Shown here one piece after another: positions 7,937-15,911 of a stretch of DNA of 64,000 nt. Source of the DNA: Chitinophagaceae bacterium (lineage in GTDB: Bacteria; Bacteroidota; Bacteroidia; Chitinophagales; Chitinophagaceae); NCBI GenBank assembly GCA_016720585.1, contig JADKKH010000002.1, forward strand, positions 484,750 to 548,749, given 5' to 3'. A program made the position numbers and the translations under genes. The number at the start of each line of letters is the position of its first letter. The stretch's first letter is position 1. A model generated the notes under the pieces. The model searched no databases, was not told the origin of the DNA, and saw only the letters and a program-made list of their open reading frames with translations.

Positions 7937-8926
7937 TTAATACTCCGGCAGTACCGGTTTTGACTGAACTATATCATCTATCTGCTTCATCACTTCATGG
8001 GTCAGTTTATCAGCCGCTTCCAGCGCTTTTAAGTTCTCCTGTAATTGCTCTTTCCTTGTTGCTCCAAGGATCGCAGTAGTTACGTTCGGGTTCTTTATAC
8101 ACCAGGCAATGCTTAGTTGTGCTACTGATATTTCCAGGTTCTTTGCCAGAAGGCTGAGTTTATTAATTTTTTCAAGGAAATTTTCTTTCATCCATCGGTC
8201 TTTCAACCAGTCAAAACCCTCAATCGCAAACCGGCTTCCCTCCGGAATACCCGCATTGTATTTACCGCTTAATAGCCCCGATGCCAGCGGGCTCCAGATT
8301 GTCGTGCCCATACCCACAGTTTTAAAGACCATCAGGAATTCGTTTTCCATTTTGTTTCTTTCCAGCAAATTGTATTGCGGTTGCTCCACTGAGGGTCCGA
8401 TCAATCCGTACTGATGTGCCACCCGGTGTGCTTCCATAATTTCTACACCACTCCATTCACTGGTGCCCCAATACAATATTTTTCCTTGTTGAATTAAGTT
8501 ATGCATCGTCCACACGGTTTCTTCTATGGGCGTATTCTTATCCGGTCGATGACAGAAATACAGGTCGAGATAATCCAGTTGAAGCCGTAGCAAGGCTTCG
8601 TGGCAGGCTTCTATCAAATGTTTTCTGCTTAACCCATGCTGGTTGGGTTTGTTTTCTTTTCCGCGCCAACCCCAAAATGCTTTTGAGGAAACCGTATACG
8701 AAGTACGATCCCAATTTTTCATTTTCAGTACCCGGCCCATCATTTTTTCACTTTCCCCCAACGCATATACTTCCGCATTGTCAAAAAAGTTGATCCCGTT
8801 GTCATATGCAATACCCATCAGCTCATCGGCACTGCGATCATCAATTTGCTTATGAAAACTAACCCAGCTTCCAAAAGAAAGAACACTAAGCTGCAAACCG
8901 GTTTTACCCATGTTACGATATTCCAT
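7937..8926 (-). CDS. Aldo/keto reductase, Kv-beta-like/YghZ-type
   Basis: 329 residues. The AKR tetrad is visible: Asp and Tyr in NFFDNAEVYALGESE, Lys in VSSKAFWG and His in LYFCHRPD. The start MEYRNMGKTGLQLSVLSFGSW and the voltage-gated potassium channel beta-subunit-like spacing point to the AKR14/Kv-beta branch, which reduces aldehydes such as methylglyoxal with NADPH. Cytoplasmic. Single-gene unit ended by the hairpin at 7902-7936. Confidence 0.92.
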   Translation of the reverse strand: MEYRNMGKTGLQLSVLSFGSWVSFHKQIDDRSADELMGIAYDNGINFFDNAEVYALGESEKMMGRVLKMKNWDRTSYTVSSKAFWGWRGKENKPNQHGLSRKHLIEACHEALLRLQLDYLDLYFCHRPDKNTPIEETVWTMHNLIQQGKILYWGTSEWSGVEIMEAHRVAHQYGLIGPSVEQPQYNLLERNKMENEFLMVFKTVGMGTTIWSPLASGLLSGKYNAGIPEGSRFAIEGFDWLKDRWMKENFLEKINKLSLLAKNLEISVAQLSIAWCIKNPNVTTAILGATRKEQLQENLKALEAADKLTHEVMKQIDDIVQSKPVLPEY

Positions 8927-9025
8927 AATTATGAATGTTTAAGGTCTGACTGTGATCAGACTGATTTAGAGTTTAAAGTTATGCCAAAGGAAACAACAGT
9001 TTAAATCACCGGGATCACCCTGCAA

Positions 9026-9601
9026 TTATTCAGGAAATCCATTTTCCTTTAGTTGTAACACACCGGTAGGATACCGAAATGTCACCCGGCTGAAATCCTG
9101 TGTGGCTTCAATACCTTTAGAAGGAAAGATTTTCTTGTCTTTTGTCCGGTATTCGGCATATTTATCTGTGTAGAATAATTTAGTGTTTTGGTCCCACCAG
9201 AGGTCCGGGCTTTTTAAGGTATCCCCCTTTATATTGATCACCACGACACTGTCCCGCAGATACACTTTATTCAGATTCTCAAAATATTTTCCATACTTGC
9301 AATCGAGCCAGGTCTCTATAACAGCACTGTCATCATAAAAATCGACATGCATGGTTTTTGGAAATTCCGTATACACCGTATCCGCAGCCACCCGGTACAT
9401 CAGCGGGGCTGTTAAGCGGGCTTTCATTTTACCATCCTGGCTAAGGAAACTTTCAATATCTAGGGCTTCTTCTTTTAGTATGACCTTTTTGGTAAGGTCG
9501 TCAATTACTTTATCATCGTTTTCACAACTACCAAGAAAAAAGCAGCCTGTCATCAAAGCTGCCGTGAAGAAAAATAATTTATGGGAGCAAGGATTAATCA
9601 T
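9026..9601 (-). CDS. lptC: LPS export ABC transporter periplasmic protein LptC
   Basis: 191 residues from the ATG at 9601, giving a lipoprotein signal with lipobox FLGSC; an upstream extension to 9715 is in frame but has no signal peptide. The repeated DxxG..Y-type strands (YDDSAVIETWLDCKYGKYF, KSPDLWWDQNTKLFYTDKYAEYRT) are those of the LptC/OstA beta-jellyroll that passes lipopolysaccharide from LptBFG to LptA. The start ATG overlaps the stop of the upstream outer-membrane protein gene by eight bases (ATGATTAA), implying translational coupling. Confidence 0.85.
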   Translation of the reverse strand: MINPCSHKLFFFTAALMTGCFFLGSCENDDKVIDDLTKKVILKEEALDIESFLSQDGKMKARLTAPLMYRVAADTVYTEFPKTMHVDFYDDSAVIETWLDCKYGKYFENLNKVYLRDSVVVINIKGDTLKSPDLWWDQNTKLFYTDKYAEYRTKDKKIFPSKGIEATQDFSRVTFRYPTGVLQLKENGFPE

Positions 9602-11036
9602 ATTTCCGTTTGATGAACCAGTAATCGCTAAGTGAAAAACCAAAAGAGAGTCTGAATAAATTTTCTCTGAGCAAATTATTATTATTTCCTCTTTTGCCGT
9701 ATTCAAAAGCAACATTTACAATAGTAACCTGGTTGGGTGCCTGCCTGCTGATCGCAACAGGTAAACCCAGGCCGAAAGAAGCGCCCATCTGCGATAATTT
9801 TTGCCCCACTTTTATATAATCCGGTCCCAGGAAGAATCCCAGGCGGTAAGATACATTGCTGAAATAATTTCTTTTCGGTATAGGGTTAAGTTGCCCACCA
9901 ACACGTAACTCCCATTTATTGCGTACGGAATCAGATTGTCCGTAGAAGCGATATTTTTCCCAGTTCTGTTGTTCAAAATCAATACCGATTAACCATCCGC
10001 CTTCTTTTGTAGGAACAGAAGGTTTTTGTAAAATAAATCCGATCGTATAAGTCGATGGAAGCGTAATCTTTCCCTTGATATTTTTGCGGTCGGATACACT
10101 ATCCAGTCTTGCTTCACCCAGGTTATCATCATAGAAAAATGTTTCCCTTAATATATCCTGTGTTGCTGACAACTTCTGGCCCCAGGTGCCATAAACACCT
10201 GCCGTCAGGAAAAGCTTTTTACTGACCGGGGTCTTGTATTGCACACCTGCATTCAGGTGTAAACCACCGTAGTTTGTTCTGGTTTCATATTTAGCCTGGT
10301 AATAGGAAACGGTATCGTTGATAAGACTTCTTTTTGTATTGTAATCTTTTGATCCAAATAAATAAGCCACATTTAAACCAACACTTAATTTTTCTTCCCG
10401 GCCATCGGCTTTTAACCGCTGAAATATACTGAACCCGGTTCCCATCGATGCCTGGTATGCCCCGCCACTCCCTTCAAATCGTGTAGAGGCGCTGTCAATA
10501 GGCAAACCGGTAATGGGGTCTTTTAATCTTTCATCACGGAAAATCTTATAACTGATCCGGGACATCGGGCGAAGTCCAAAACTTAATCCCCAATTACTTT
10601 TTAACGGAACACCCACCTGTATGTACGAAAAGAGTGCATTGTTGGCAACGAACTTTGTTGATGGGCCGGGTTCTTTCAATGTACGACCTTCCGTGTTTAC
10701 ACCAAGGTCAAGAATAGCCCTGCCAAATACTAATTTTTTGGATTTGGGTTCCATTACCGACTGAAAAGATGAATAGGAAGCAGGATTATTGAAATTGATC
10801 GTAAGAAAATCTGAATAACCGGCAGAAATCCCTCCCATACCACGGTTATTAATATGGCTGGTGGGAACCAGATCGCCTATACCATAACGGGAATAAGGTG
10901 AATTGTCCTGCGAAAAAGCAGGTTCAAGGGCAGTAAAAAGTAAAACCAGGATCGTAAAAAATAGCCCTTTCCAACCGGCAGTAGGGCAGTGTAACGTCTT
11001 GATTATCTTAGGGGTTATTAACTTCACTAATTGCAT
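9594..11036 (-). CDS. Outer-membrane beta-barrel protein between coaX and lptC
   Basis: 480 residues with an N-terminal membrane-targeting segment ending ...ALEPAFSQ, then DNSPYSRYGIGDL, a start typical of a conserved Bacteroidota outer-membrane family, followed by repeated amphipathic strands and a C-terminal SFGFSLSDYWFIKRKYD. The barrel resembles FadL/PorV-type proteins; no substrate is known. It overlaps coaX by 29 bp at its start and lptC by 8 bp at its end, so the three genes are almost certainly one transcript. The context suggests a role in outer-membrane assembly, which is inference. Confidence 0.82.
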   Translation of the reverse strand: MQLVKLITPKIIKTLHCPTAGWKGLFFTILVLLFTALEPAFSQDNSPYSRYGIGDLVPTSHINNRGMGGISAGYSDFLTINFNNPASYSSFQSVMEPKSKKLVFGRAILDLGVNTEGRTLKEPGPSTKFVANNALFSYIQVGVPLKSNWGLSFGLRPMSRISYKIFRDERLKDPITGLPIDSASTRFEGSGGAYQASMGTGFSIFQRLKADGREEKLSVGLNVAYLFGSKDYNTKRSLINDTVSYYQAKYETRTNYGGLHLNAGVQYKTPVSKKLFLTAGVYGTWGQKLSATQDILRETFFYDDNLGEARLDSVSDRKNIKGKITLPSTYTIGFILQKPSVPTKEGGWLIGIDFEQQNWEKYRFYGQSDSVRNKWELRVGGQLNPIPKRNYFSNVSYRLGFFLGPDYIKVGQKLSQMGASFGLGLPVAISRQAPNQVTIVNVAFEYGKRGNNNNLLRENLFRLSFGFSLSDYWFIKRKYD

Positions 11037-11736
11037 ACAAACCTTTAAATATTAAATCAGGGTCTGCAAATATCTTGTTTTTAAGGTGTGAAGCCAAATA
11101 CACTATATCACCCCCGGTTAACAGGACGTTAAAGTTCCTGAACCGCTCCCGGTAAGCTTCTATAAAGCCATCTATCTCCTTTGCCATACCCAATACCACC
11201 CCAGTTAGGATATTAGTTGTTGTATCATAGCCAATCAGGGGGAGATTACTGTCTGCCTTTACCAGCGGTAGTTTGGCTGTATAATAGTTCAGAGATTTTA
11301 ACCGCATCTCCATTCCCGGAGCAATTGCACCGCCGACAAATTCATGATATTTATTGATAAAATTGTAGGTGACACAGGTACCTAATCCGATCACCAGGTT
11401 ATTTTTAGACGGATAATAATGAACTGCCGCAGCAGACAAGGCCAGTCGGTCTGCGCCAATAGTTTCCGGTTTGCCGACCGGTGTAGTAAAAGCTACTTTG
11501 GTCAGATGGCTGAGTTTATGAAATTTTGAGACCGATCCAAGTAGTTCTTCCATCGCTGGATTATGTTCAATGACGGAAGAAAGTATGGATTTTTCAGGTT
11601 GAAAGCGGCTGACAAGTGATTGAATCGTTTCAACCGTGTCATCCGCAAGATTAATGGCTTCTTTCAATTCCGCACCCTGAAAAACAGCTACTTTTTTCCG
11701 GGTATTACCAAAATCAAAACAGAGTGTTACAGACAT
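11008..11736 (-). CDS. coaX: Type III pantothenate kinase
   Basis: 242 residues of the ASKHA-fold CoaX family. Motifs: DFGNTRKKVAVF (phosphate-1, residues 8-19), VGKPETIGADRLALSAAA, GLGTCVTYNFI, and GGAIAPGMEMRLKSLNYYTAKLP. It phosphorylates pantothenate, the first step of coenzyme A synthesis, in the cytoplasm. The ATG at 11736 puts the phosphate-1 motif at the usual distance. First gene of the coaX-OM protein-lptC string. Confidence 0.95.
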   Translation of the reverse strand: MSVTLCFDFGNTRKKVAVFQGAELKEAINLADDTVETIQSLVSRFQPEKSILSSVIEHNPAMEELLGSVSKFHKLSHLTKVAFTTPVGKPETIGADRLALSAAAVHYYPSKNNLVIGLGTCVTYNFINKYHEFVGGAIAPGMEMRLKSLNYYTAKLPLVKADSNLPLIGYDTTTNILTGVVLGMAKEIDGFIEAYRERFRNFNVLLTGGDIVYLASHLKNKIFADPDLIFKGLYAISEVNNP

Positions 11737-11753
11737 GAGATTTTCATATTGGT

Positions 11754-12395
11754 TTATTTTCCTAAATCAAGCCCACTTAAATTTTTAAAGTGTCCGTTGA
11801 GTTTTATCTTTTCTTTTAATAGTTCCATCCCTGCCAGTAACGGAATCACTTTCGCCAAATGCCGCTTTATATATTCCTGGCGTTGTTTTTCATCTGTCAG
11901 GCCCAGTAATTCATATTCTTCTTCCAGTGACAATCCGATATGATGGGCCACATCATAGCAGCACAGTTCATCATCCTCCTTCTTAAAATCTTTTTCTACT
12001 TTCAGTAATTTGTGCAGATCACGGATACTATTCATGACTTTACGCATGACTTCCGGTTTCCCTTTTTCGCTGGTAGGCGGATAGTTGACGATTGCGCCGC
12101 TGTATAATTTATCCGGTACTTCTTTTATCATTTCCAGTATCCGGAACATTTTAATTCCTTTCGTTTTAATATCCATCGCCCCGGTTTCATATACTTTCGA
12201 CAGTTCGGTAATTTCCATCAAGGATCCGTAGTCGAGCAATTTATTTTCCAGCACAGCCGGTATACCAAATGTTCTTTTTGCCGTATGACATTCTAAAATC
12301 AGTTGTTTATACCGCGGTTCAAAAATATGCAGGTTCAGTTTTTCACCGGGAAATACAACAATGCCAAGAGGAAATATAGGGATGAAATTTGTCAT
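11754..12395 (-). CDS. Lon N-terminal (LON substrate-binding) domain protein
   Basis: 213 residues. IFPLGIVVFPGEKLNLHIFEPRYKQLI at the N-terminus (described here by its PLGIVVFPG and IFEPRYK cores) matches the PUA-like LON substrate-binding domain without the ATPase or protease domains of Lon itself. Such stand-alone proteins may bind substrates or adaptors; function is unproven. It is 17 bp upstream of coaX on the same strand and could be the first gene of that operon. Confidence 0.88.
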   Translation of the reverse strand: MTNFIPIFPLGIVVFPGEKLNLHIFEPRYKQLILECHTAKRTFGIPAVLENKLLDYGSLMEITELSKVYETGAMDIKTKGIKMFRILEMIKEVPDKLYSGAIVNYPPTSEKGKPEVMRKVMNSIRDLHKLLKVEKDFKKEDDELCCYDVAHHIGLSLEEEYELLGLTDEKQRQEYIKRHLAKVIPLLAGMELLKEKIKLNGHFKNLSGLDLGK

Positions 12396-12428
12396 AAATC
12401 AGCCGACAGTACACAATATCCGGTAAAA

Positions 12429-13238
12429 TTAAGAAGTCTGTTCTGAATGTGAACTGCGTACTGCCGACTGCGCACTGCCGACTGTTATTTGCTGACTTAG
12501 TTCTCTCAATCGCGCATATTTTAAAAAGGTATAATAGGCTGTCATCTTAGCACATACATATCCTGTATGTCCGTCCAAAAAACCCCTTTGTAAGATAAAA
12601 TAATTAAAAAATGTAAATCCCGGTGAAAGCCTGATCTTAAACCAGGTGGCTTTCTTACCCTGCCGGAAATATTTTTCAGCATTTAACAGGGCATAGTGCA
12701 TCATCTTGGTGATATAATCTTCCATATTTCCCATGGTCCGGTGCAACACATAACCCTTCAGCTTTTTTGTAACAGCATCTGCAGGCAGTACCAGGCTTTC
12801 ATGAACCGGTGCTTCATCCCATCTTACTTGATTCCGGTTAAACAGGCGGATATGATGATCTCCTCCCCATTCCCCATATTTTACATATTTATTGCCCAGG
12901 AAATTTTTAAAAGGAATATCAAAAACCGTTTGCTCCCCGGGTAATGTCCATGAAAGCAGGGATTGTTTTAGTGTTTCGTCAAGCGCTTCATCTGCATCCA
13001 GGCTCAGGATCCAGTCATGTTTTGCCAGTCGGATAGCTTTATTTTTTGTTTTGCCAAACCCCTCCCAGGTTCCTTCATGAAGACGCACATCAAATTGTTT
13101 AATTATTTGTTGGGTGCCATCCGTACTGCCATTATCGTACACCACGATGTCATCTGTTAAGCCGGCAAGGCTCTGCAGTGTTCCGGCTATTACATCCGCT
13201 TCATTTTTACAAACTATAACTACTGAAAATTCTGACAT
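12429..13238 (-). CDS. Family 2 glycosyltransferase (WaaE/KdtX-like)
   Basis: 269 residues. The GT-A nucleotide-binding start SVVIVCKNEADVIAGTLQSL, the VVYDNGSTDGT motif and the DxD-like LSLDADEALD are visible, and the middle HHIRLFNR...HESLVL region matches lipopolysaccharide core transferases of the WaaE/KdtX group. Probably a peripheral cytoplasmic enzyme of LPS core synthesis. The last roughly 18 residues (TVGSAQSAVRSSHSEQTS) are encoded by a heptamer tandem repeat and are likely a recent extension. Confidence 0.9.
   Translation of the reverse strand: MSEFSVVIVCKNEADVIAGTLQSLAGLTDDIVVYDNGSTDGTQQIIKQFDVRLHEGTWEGFGKTKNKAIRLAKHDWILSLDADEALDETLKQSLLSWTLPGEQTVFDIPFKNFLGNKYVKYGEWGGDHHIRLFNRNQVRWDEAPVHESLVLPADAVTKKLKGYVLHRTMGNMEDYITKMMHYALLNAEKYFRQGKKATWFKIRLSPGFTFFNYFILQRGFLDGHTGYVCAKMTAYYTFLKYARLRELSQQITVGSAQSAVRSSHSEQTS
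12453..12487. repeat. Tandem heptamer repeat (ACTGCNN x5) at the glycosyltransferase 3' end
   Basis: Five consecutive 7-bp units, ACTGCGT ACTGCCG (and variants ACTGCGC, ACTGTTA), cover the last coding bases of the glycosyltransferase. Because seven is not a multiple of three, each gain or loss of a unit would change the C-terminal frame. Confidence 0.75.
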
Positions 13239-13340
13239 AAGGAGTTACAAAGATTACATCTTTTTAAGTGTCTCTATTATTGTTTTTCAGATGGCCTGGC
13301 AGTTCTCCCTGAAAATCTTTCAGAAAACAGGTATACTTTA

Positions 13341-14624
13341 TTACTGAGGGTCCGGGGCAATTCCGTACGTCACCCATTTCCAAAAAACTAATATGATAAA
13401 TGCATATATAAAAACACCAAACTGAACTTCCAGGCCGATATCAAACAAAAAACTGAAAGCCGTAATCAGGTTAAGTGTCCTCCACAACACCATAGCCTTT
13501 GTTTTAATAAAAAAAGGAATGATCATTACCAGGGAAAAGACAAGAAAACCCGGTATGCCGCAGGCGGCACCATATATCAGCCATTCGCTGCTGGGAAAAA
13601 TTTTATCCGGTTCTGCCATTTGCGGATAATGCAGATCGTACCATTTTCTGGTGGCCGTATTCAAATCCCCGAATCCGGTGCCCCGGAGAGGGTATTCTTT
13701 GATCAGGCTGTATCCGGCTTTTAATGAAATAATCCGGACCGCATCATTGGCTCCCTGCAGGTAATGTGCTTCTTTAAAATAACCAAAATCATGCAGGATA
13801 TATTTCACCCGGTTCTGAAATGTTGGAAGCGTTTTATAGGCGACAAACGGGGAAGCCGCGAGAAGGATCAGGAGCAGGACACCATAGGGCCGCCCGATAC
13901 TTGCCGGGTTCCATCTTTTAAAAATAAGCCACAGAGACCCGGTAAGTAAAATAATATACAATGAAAATAATCCGGTTCTTGCGGCCAGCAGGTGAAGAAA
14001 TATGATCAACCAGAGTATGATAATCGCCAATACAAGGGCAATTCTTTTTTGACTATGTTTTTTTATGAGTATCAGAATTCCCCCGGTTAAAATAGCTACA
14101 CTGATCAGCCAGCTAAAACGGACATGATCATTTTCCAAAGGAGTTACCAGGCTTTTTGCCTGCAGGTAACTTTCGTTTATAACAGCTGCATTGGCAACAT
14201 AGTGATACATACTCCAGATAGTACCGGCCGTGATCAAAGCCATAAAACTATACGCCAGCCATTCCCATTGCCGTTGTGAAAATTTAAATGGTGCGGCAAA
14301 GGCTACAGGTAAAAAAAGTAAGGGAAGTTTGATGCGAAGAATTTCTGTCCAGGCCTTTCCCTCTTCACTCCACAGGCCCGAGAGCAGGGGAAGAAAAAAT
14401 AAAAGGCTCATCCCCCACAGGAGCGGAGATCCCAAAAACTCATGAAACTGCTTTTTTGTATCCTTATGAAAAAAAGAAACTGCCACAAAGGAAATCATAC
14501 TGACCGATAGTGCGGCACGGGAAAAAAATAAAGCCGCCATCATGATGATCAGTAAAATAAAAATGAGGGAGTTTCTTCCTTCATTCTGTAACTTGTTCAG
14601 CATACTTTTGTAAACGTACAACAT
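13341..14624 (-). CDS. O-antigen ligase/polymerase family membrane protein
   Basis: About 427 residues; starts at 14624 or 14603 are both possible, and an in-frame TTG at 14633 is less likely because it nearly touches the divergent meaB gene. About ten hydrophobic segments plus a large periplasmic loop with RGTGFGDLNTATRKWYDLHYP, typical of the Wzy_C/WaaL O-antigen ligase superfamily. Such inner-membrane proteins polymerise or ligate undecaprenyl-linked glycans. It neighbours a glycosyltransferase on the same strand, supporting a role in envelope polysaccharide assembly. Confidence 0.85.
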   Translation of the reverse strand: MLYVYKSMLNKLQNEGRNSLIFILLIIMMAALFFSRAALSVSMISFVAVSFFHKDTKKQFHEFLGSPLLWGMSLLFFLPLLSGLWSEEGKAWTEILRIKLPLLFLPVAFAAPFKFSQRQWEWLAYSFMALITAGTIWSMYHYVANAAVINESYLQAKSLVTPLENDHVRFSWLISVAILTGGILILIKKHSQKRIALVLAIIILWLIIFLHLLAARTGLFSLYIILLTGSLWLIFKRWNPASIGRPYGVLLLILLAASPFVAYKTLPTFQNRVKYILHDFGYFKEAHYLQGANDAVRIISLKAGYSLIKEYPLRGTGFGDLNTATRKWYDLHYPQMAEPDKIFPSSEWLIYGAACGIPGFLVFSLVMIIPFFIKTKAMVLWRTLNLITAFSFLFDIGLEVQFGVFIYAFIILVFWKWVTYGIAPDPQ

Positions 14625-14636
14625 CCCTTTCAATCT

Positions 14637-15533
14637 ATGTGGCAGGAACTATTACTACAAATGCAGCAGGGCGATATTAAGGCTTTGGCAAGAAGTATTT
14701 CGCTGATAGAGAATGAAAAACCGGGTTACGAAAATCTTTTACAATCACTTCCGCCGGCATCCGCAAAGATCATTGGCATTACCGGGCCTCCGGGAGCCGG
14801 AAAGAGTACGCTGACTGATTCGCTTATTGCACTTTTGGTAAACGAAGGGAAAAAAGTAGCCGTATTGTGTGTAGATCCCTCCTCCCCTTTTAACCTGGGT
14901 GCAGTACTGGGCGACAGGATCCGGATGAGTGACTGGTATACGCATCCGAATGTATTCATCCGTTCGTTAGCCACCCGGGGTTCCATGGGTGGCTTGCATC
15001 CCAAAATTATTGAGATCACGGATTTACTGAAAGCCTTCGGGTTTGATCATATCCTCGTTGAAACGGTTGGTGTGGGGCAAAGTGAAATTGAGATTGCCGG
15101 GCTTGCTGATGTAACCGTGGTTGTGGTGGTTCCTGAAGCGGGTGATGAGATACAAACAATGAAGGCAGGACTGATGGAGATCGCCGATGTCTTCGTGGTG
15201 AACAAAGCCGATCGTCCCGATGCCGATATACTGGTAAAAAATTTACGATTGATGATGGCCCCAACTTTCAATAAACATTACCAGGAGGTGCCGGTAATAA
15301 AAACGATTGCCTCTCAAAAAAAAGGTATAAAAGAATTGCTTGATATTATTTTACACCAGTTGCAAAAAGCACACCTGAATGAAAAAACATTCTGGCTCCT
15401 GGCAGAAAGGGCCTACTTCCTGATCGGGCAAAAAAGAATGAAGGGTATTGATAAAGCAGCGCTGAAAAAAGAAATTGAAGCTATCTATCAAAAAGGTAAT
15501 TTCAATTTATATAAATTTATCGCCGAAAAATAA
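14637..15533 (+). CDS. meaB: Methylmalonyl-CoA mutase-associated GTPase MeaB
   Basis: 298 residues of the MeaB/ArgK family. Walker A GPPGAGKST is at residues 50-58, followed by the metal-binding VDPSSPF, a LATRGSMGG switch, ETVGVGQSE and the guanine-binding NKADRPDA. MeaB protects and reloads B12-dependent methylmalonyl-CoA mutase. The mutase genes are not in this window. The next gene starts 5 bp after its stop, suggesting co-transcription with the CDGSH protein. Confidence 0.96.
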   Translation: MWQELLLQMQQGDIKALARSISLIENEKPGYENLLQSLPPASAKIIGITGPPGAGKSTLTDSLIALLVNEGKKVAVLCVDPSSPFNLGAVLGDRIRMSDWYTHPNVFIRSLATRGSMGGLHPKIIEITDLLKAFGFDHILVETVGVGQSEIEIAGLADVTVVVVVPEAGDEIQTMKAGLMEIADVFVVNKADRPDADILVKNLRLMMAPTFNKHYQEVPVIKTIASQKKGIKELLDIILHQLQKAHLNEKTFWLLAERAYFLIGQKRMKGIDKAALKKEIEAIYQKGNFNLYKFIAEK

Positions 15534-15538
15534 TTACT

Positions 15539-15820
15539 ATGGAATTGATTCCGCAGGAAGGGCTACCCAGAATATCAAAACGCGAACCGGCAGGTATTAC
15601 CGTTGAACCGGGAAAAGTTTATTCCTGGTGCAGTTGTGGTCTCAGCGAAAAAGAGCCTTTTTGTGATAACAGCCATAGAAATGTGGAGGGCCTGCCCTTC
15701 CGAAGCGTGAAAGTGGTATTTGAAAAAGCAACAGAAATATGGTTTTGCCAGTGCAAGCAAACGAAGACGCCACCCTTTTGCGATGGCACACATAAAACAC
15801 TCCCGGAAAAACCACTATAG
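15539..15820 (+). CDS. Tandem CDGSH iron-sulfur protein
   Basis: 93 residues with two CDGSH-type 2Fe-2S sites: CSCGLSEKEPFCDNSH and CQCKQTKTPPFCDGTH, each giving three Cys and one His ligand. This is the mitoNEET-like dual-domain class found in bacteria; proposed roles are electron transfer and Fe-S or redox sensing. Soluble, no signal peptide. It follows meaB by 5 bp. Confidence 0.92.
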   Translation: MELIPQEGLPRISKREPAGITVEPGKVYSWCSCGLSEKEPFCDNSHRNVEGLPFRSVKVVFEKATEIWFCQCKQTKTPPFCDGTHKTLPEKPL

Positions 15821-15911
15821 AACTTTCGTAATTGTTGCAGTACCTGAGTTATTAAGAGCTGTGGATTTTACTTATTCTCCAATCACATAAATAGTATTAA
15901 TTTGACCCTGT

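Noticed and set aside
15821..15911. Promoter for the T9SS gene
   Set aside because: TATTAATTTG resembles a -7 box but the TA-to-TTTG spacing is one base short.
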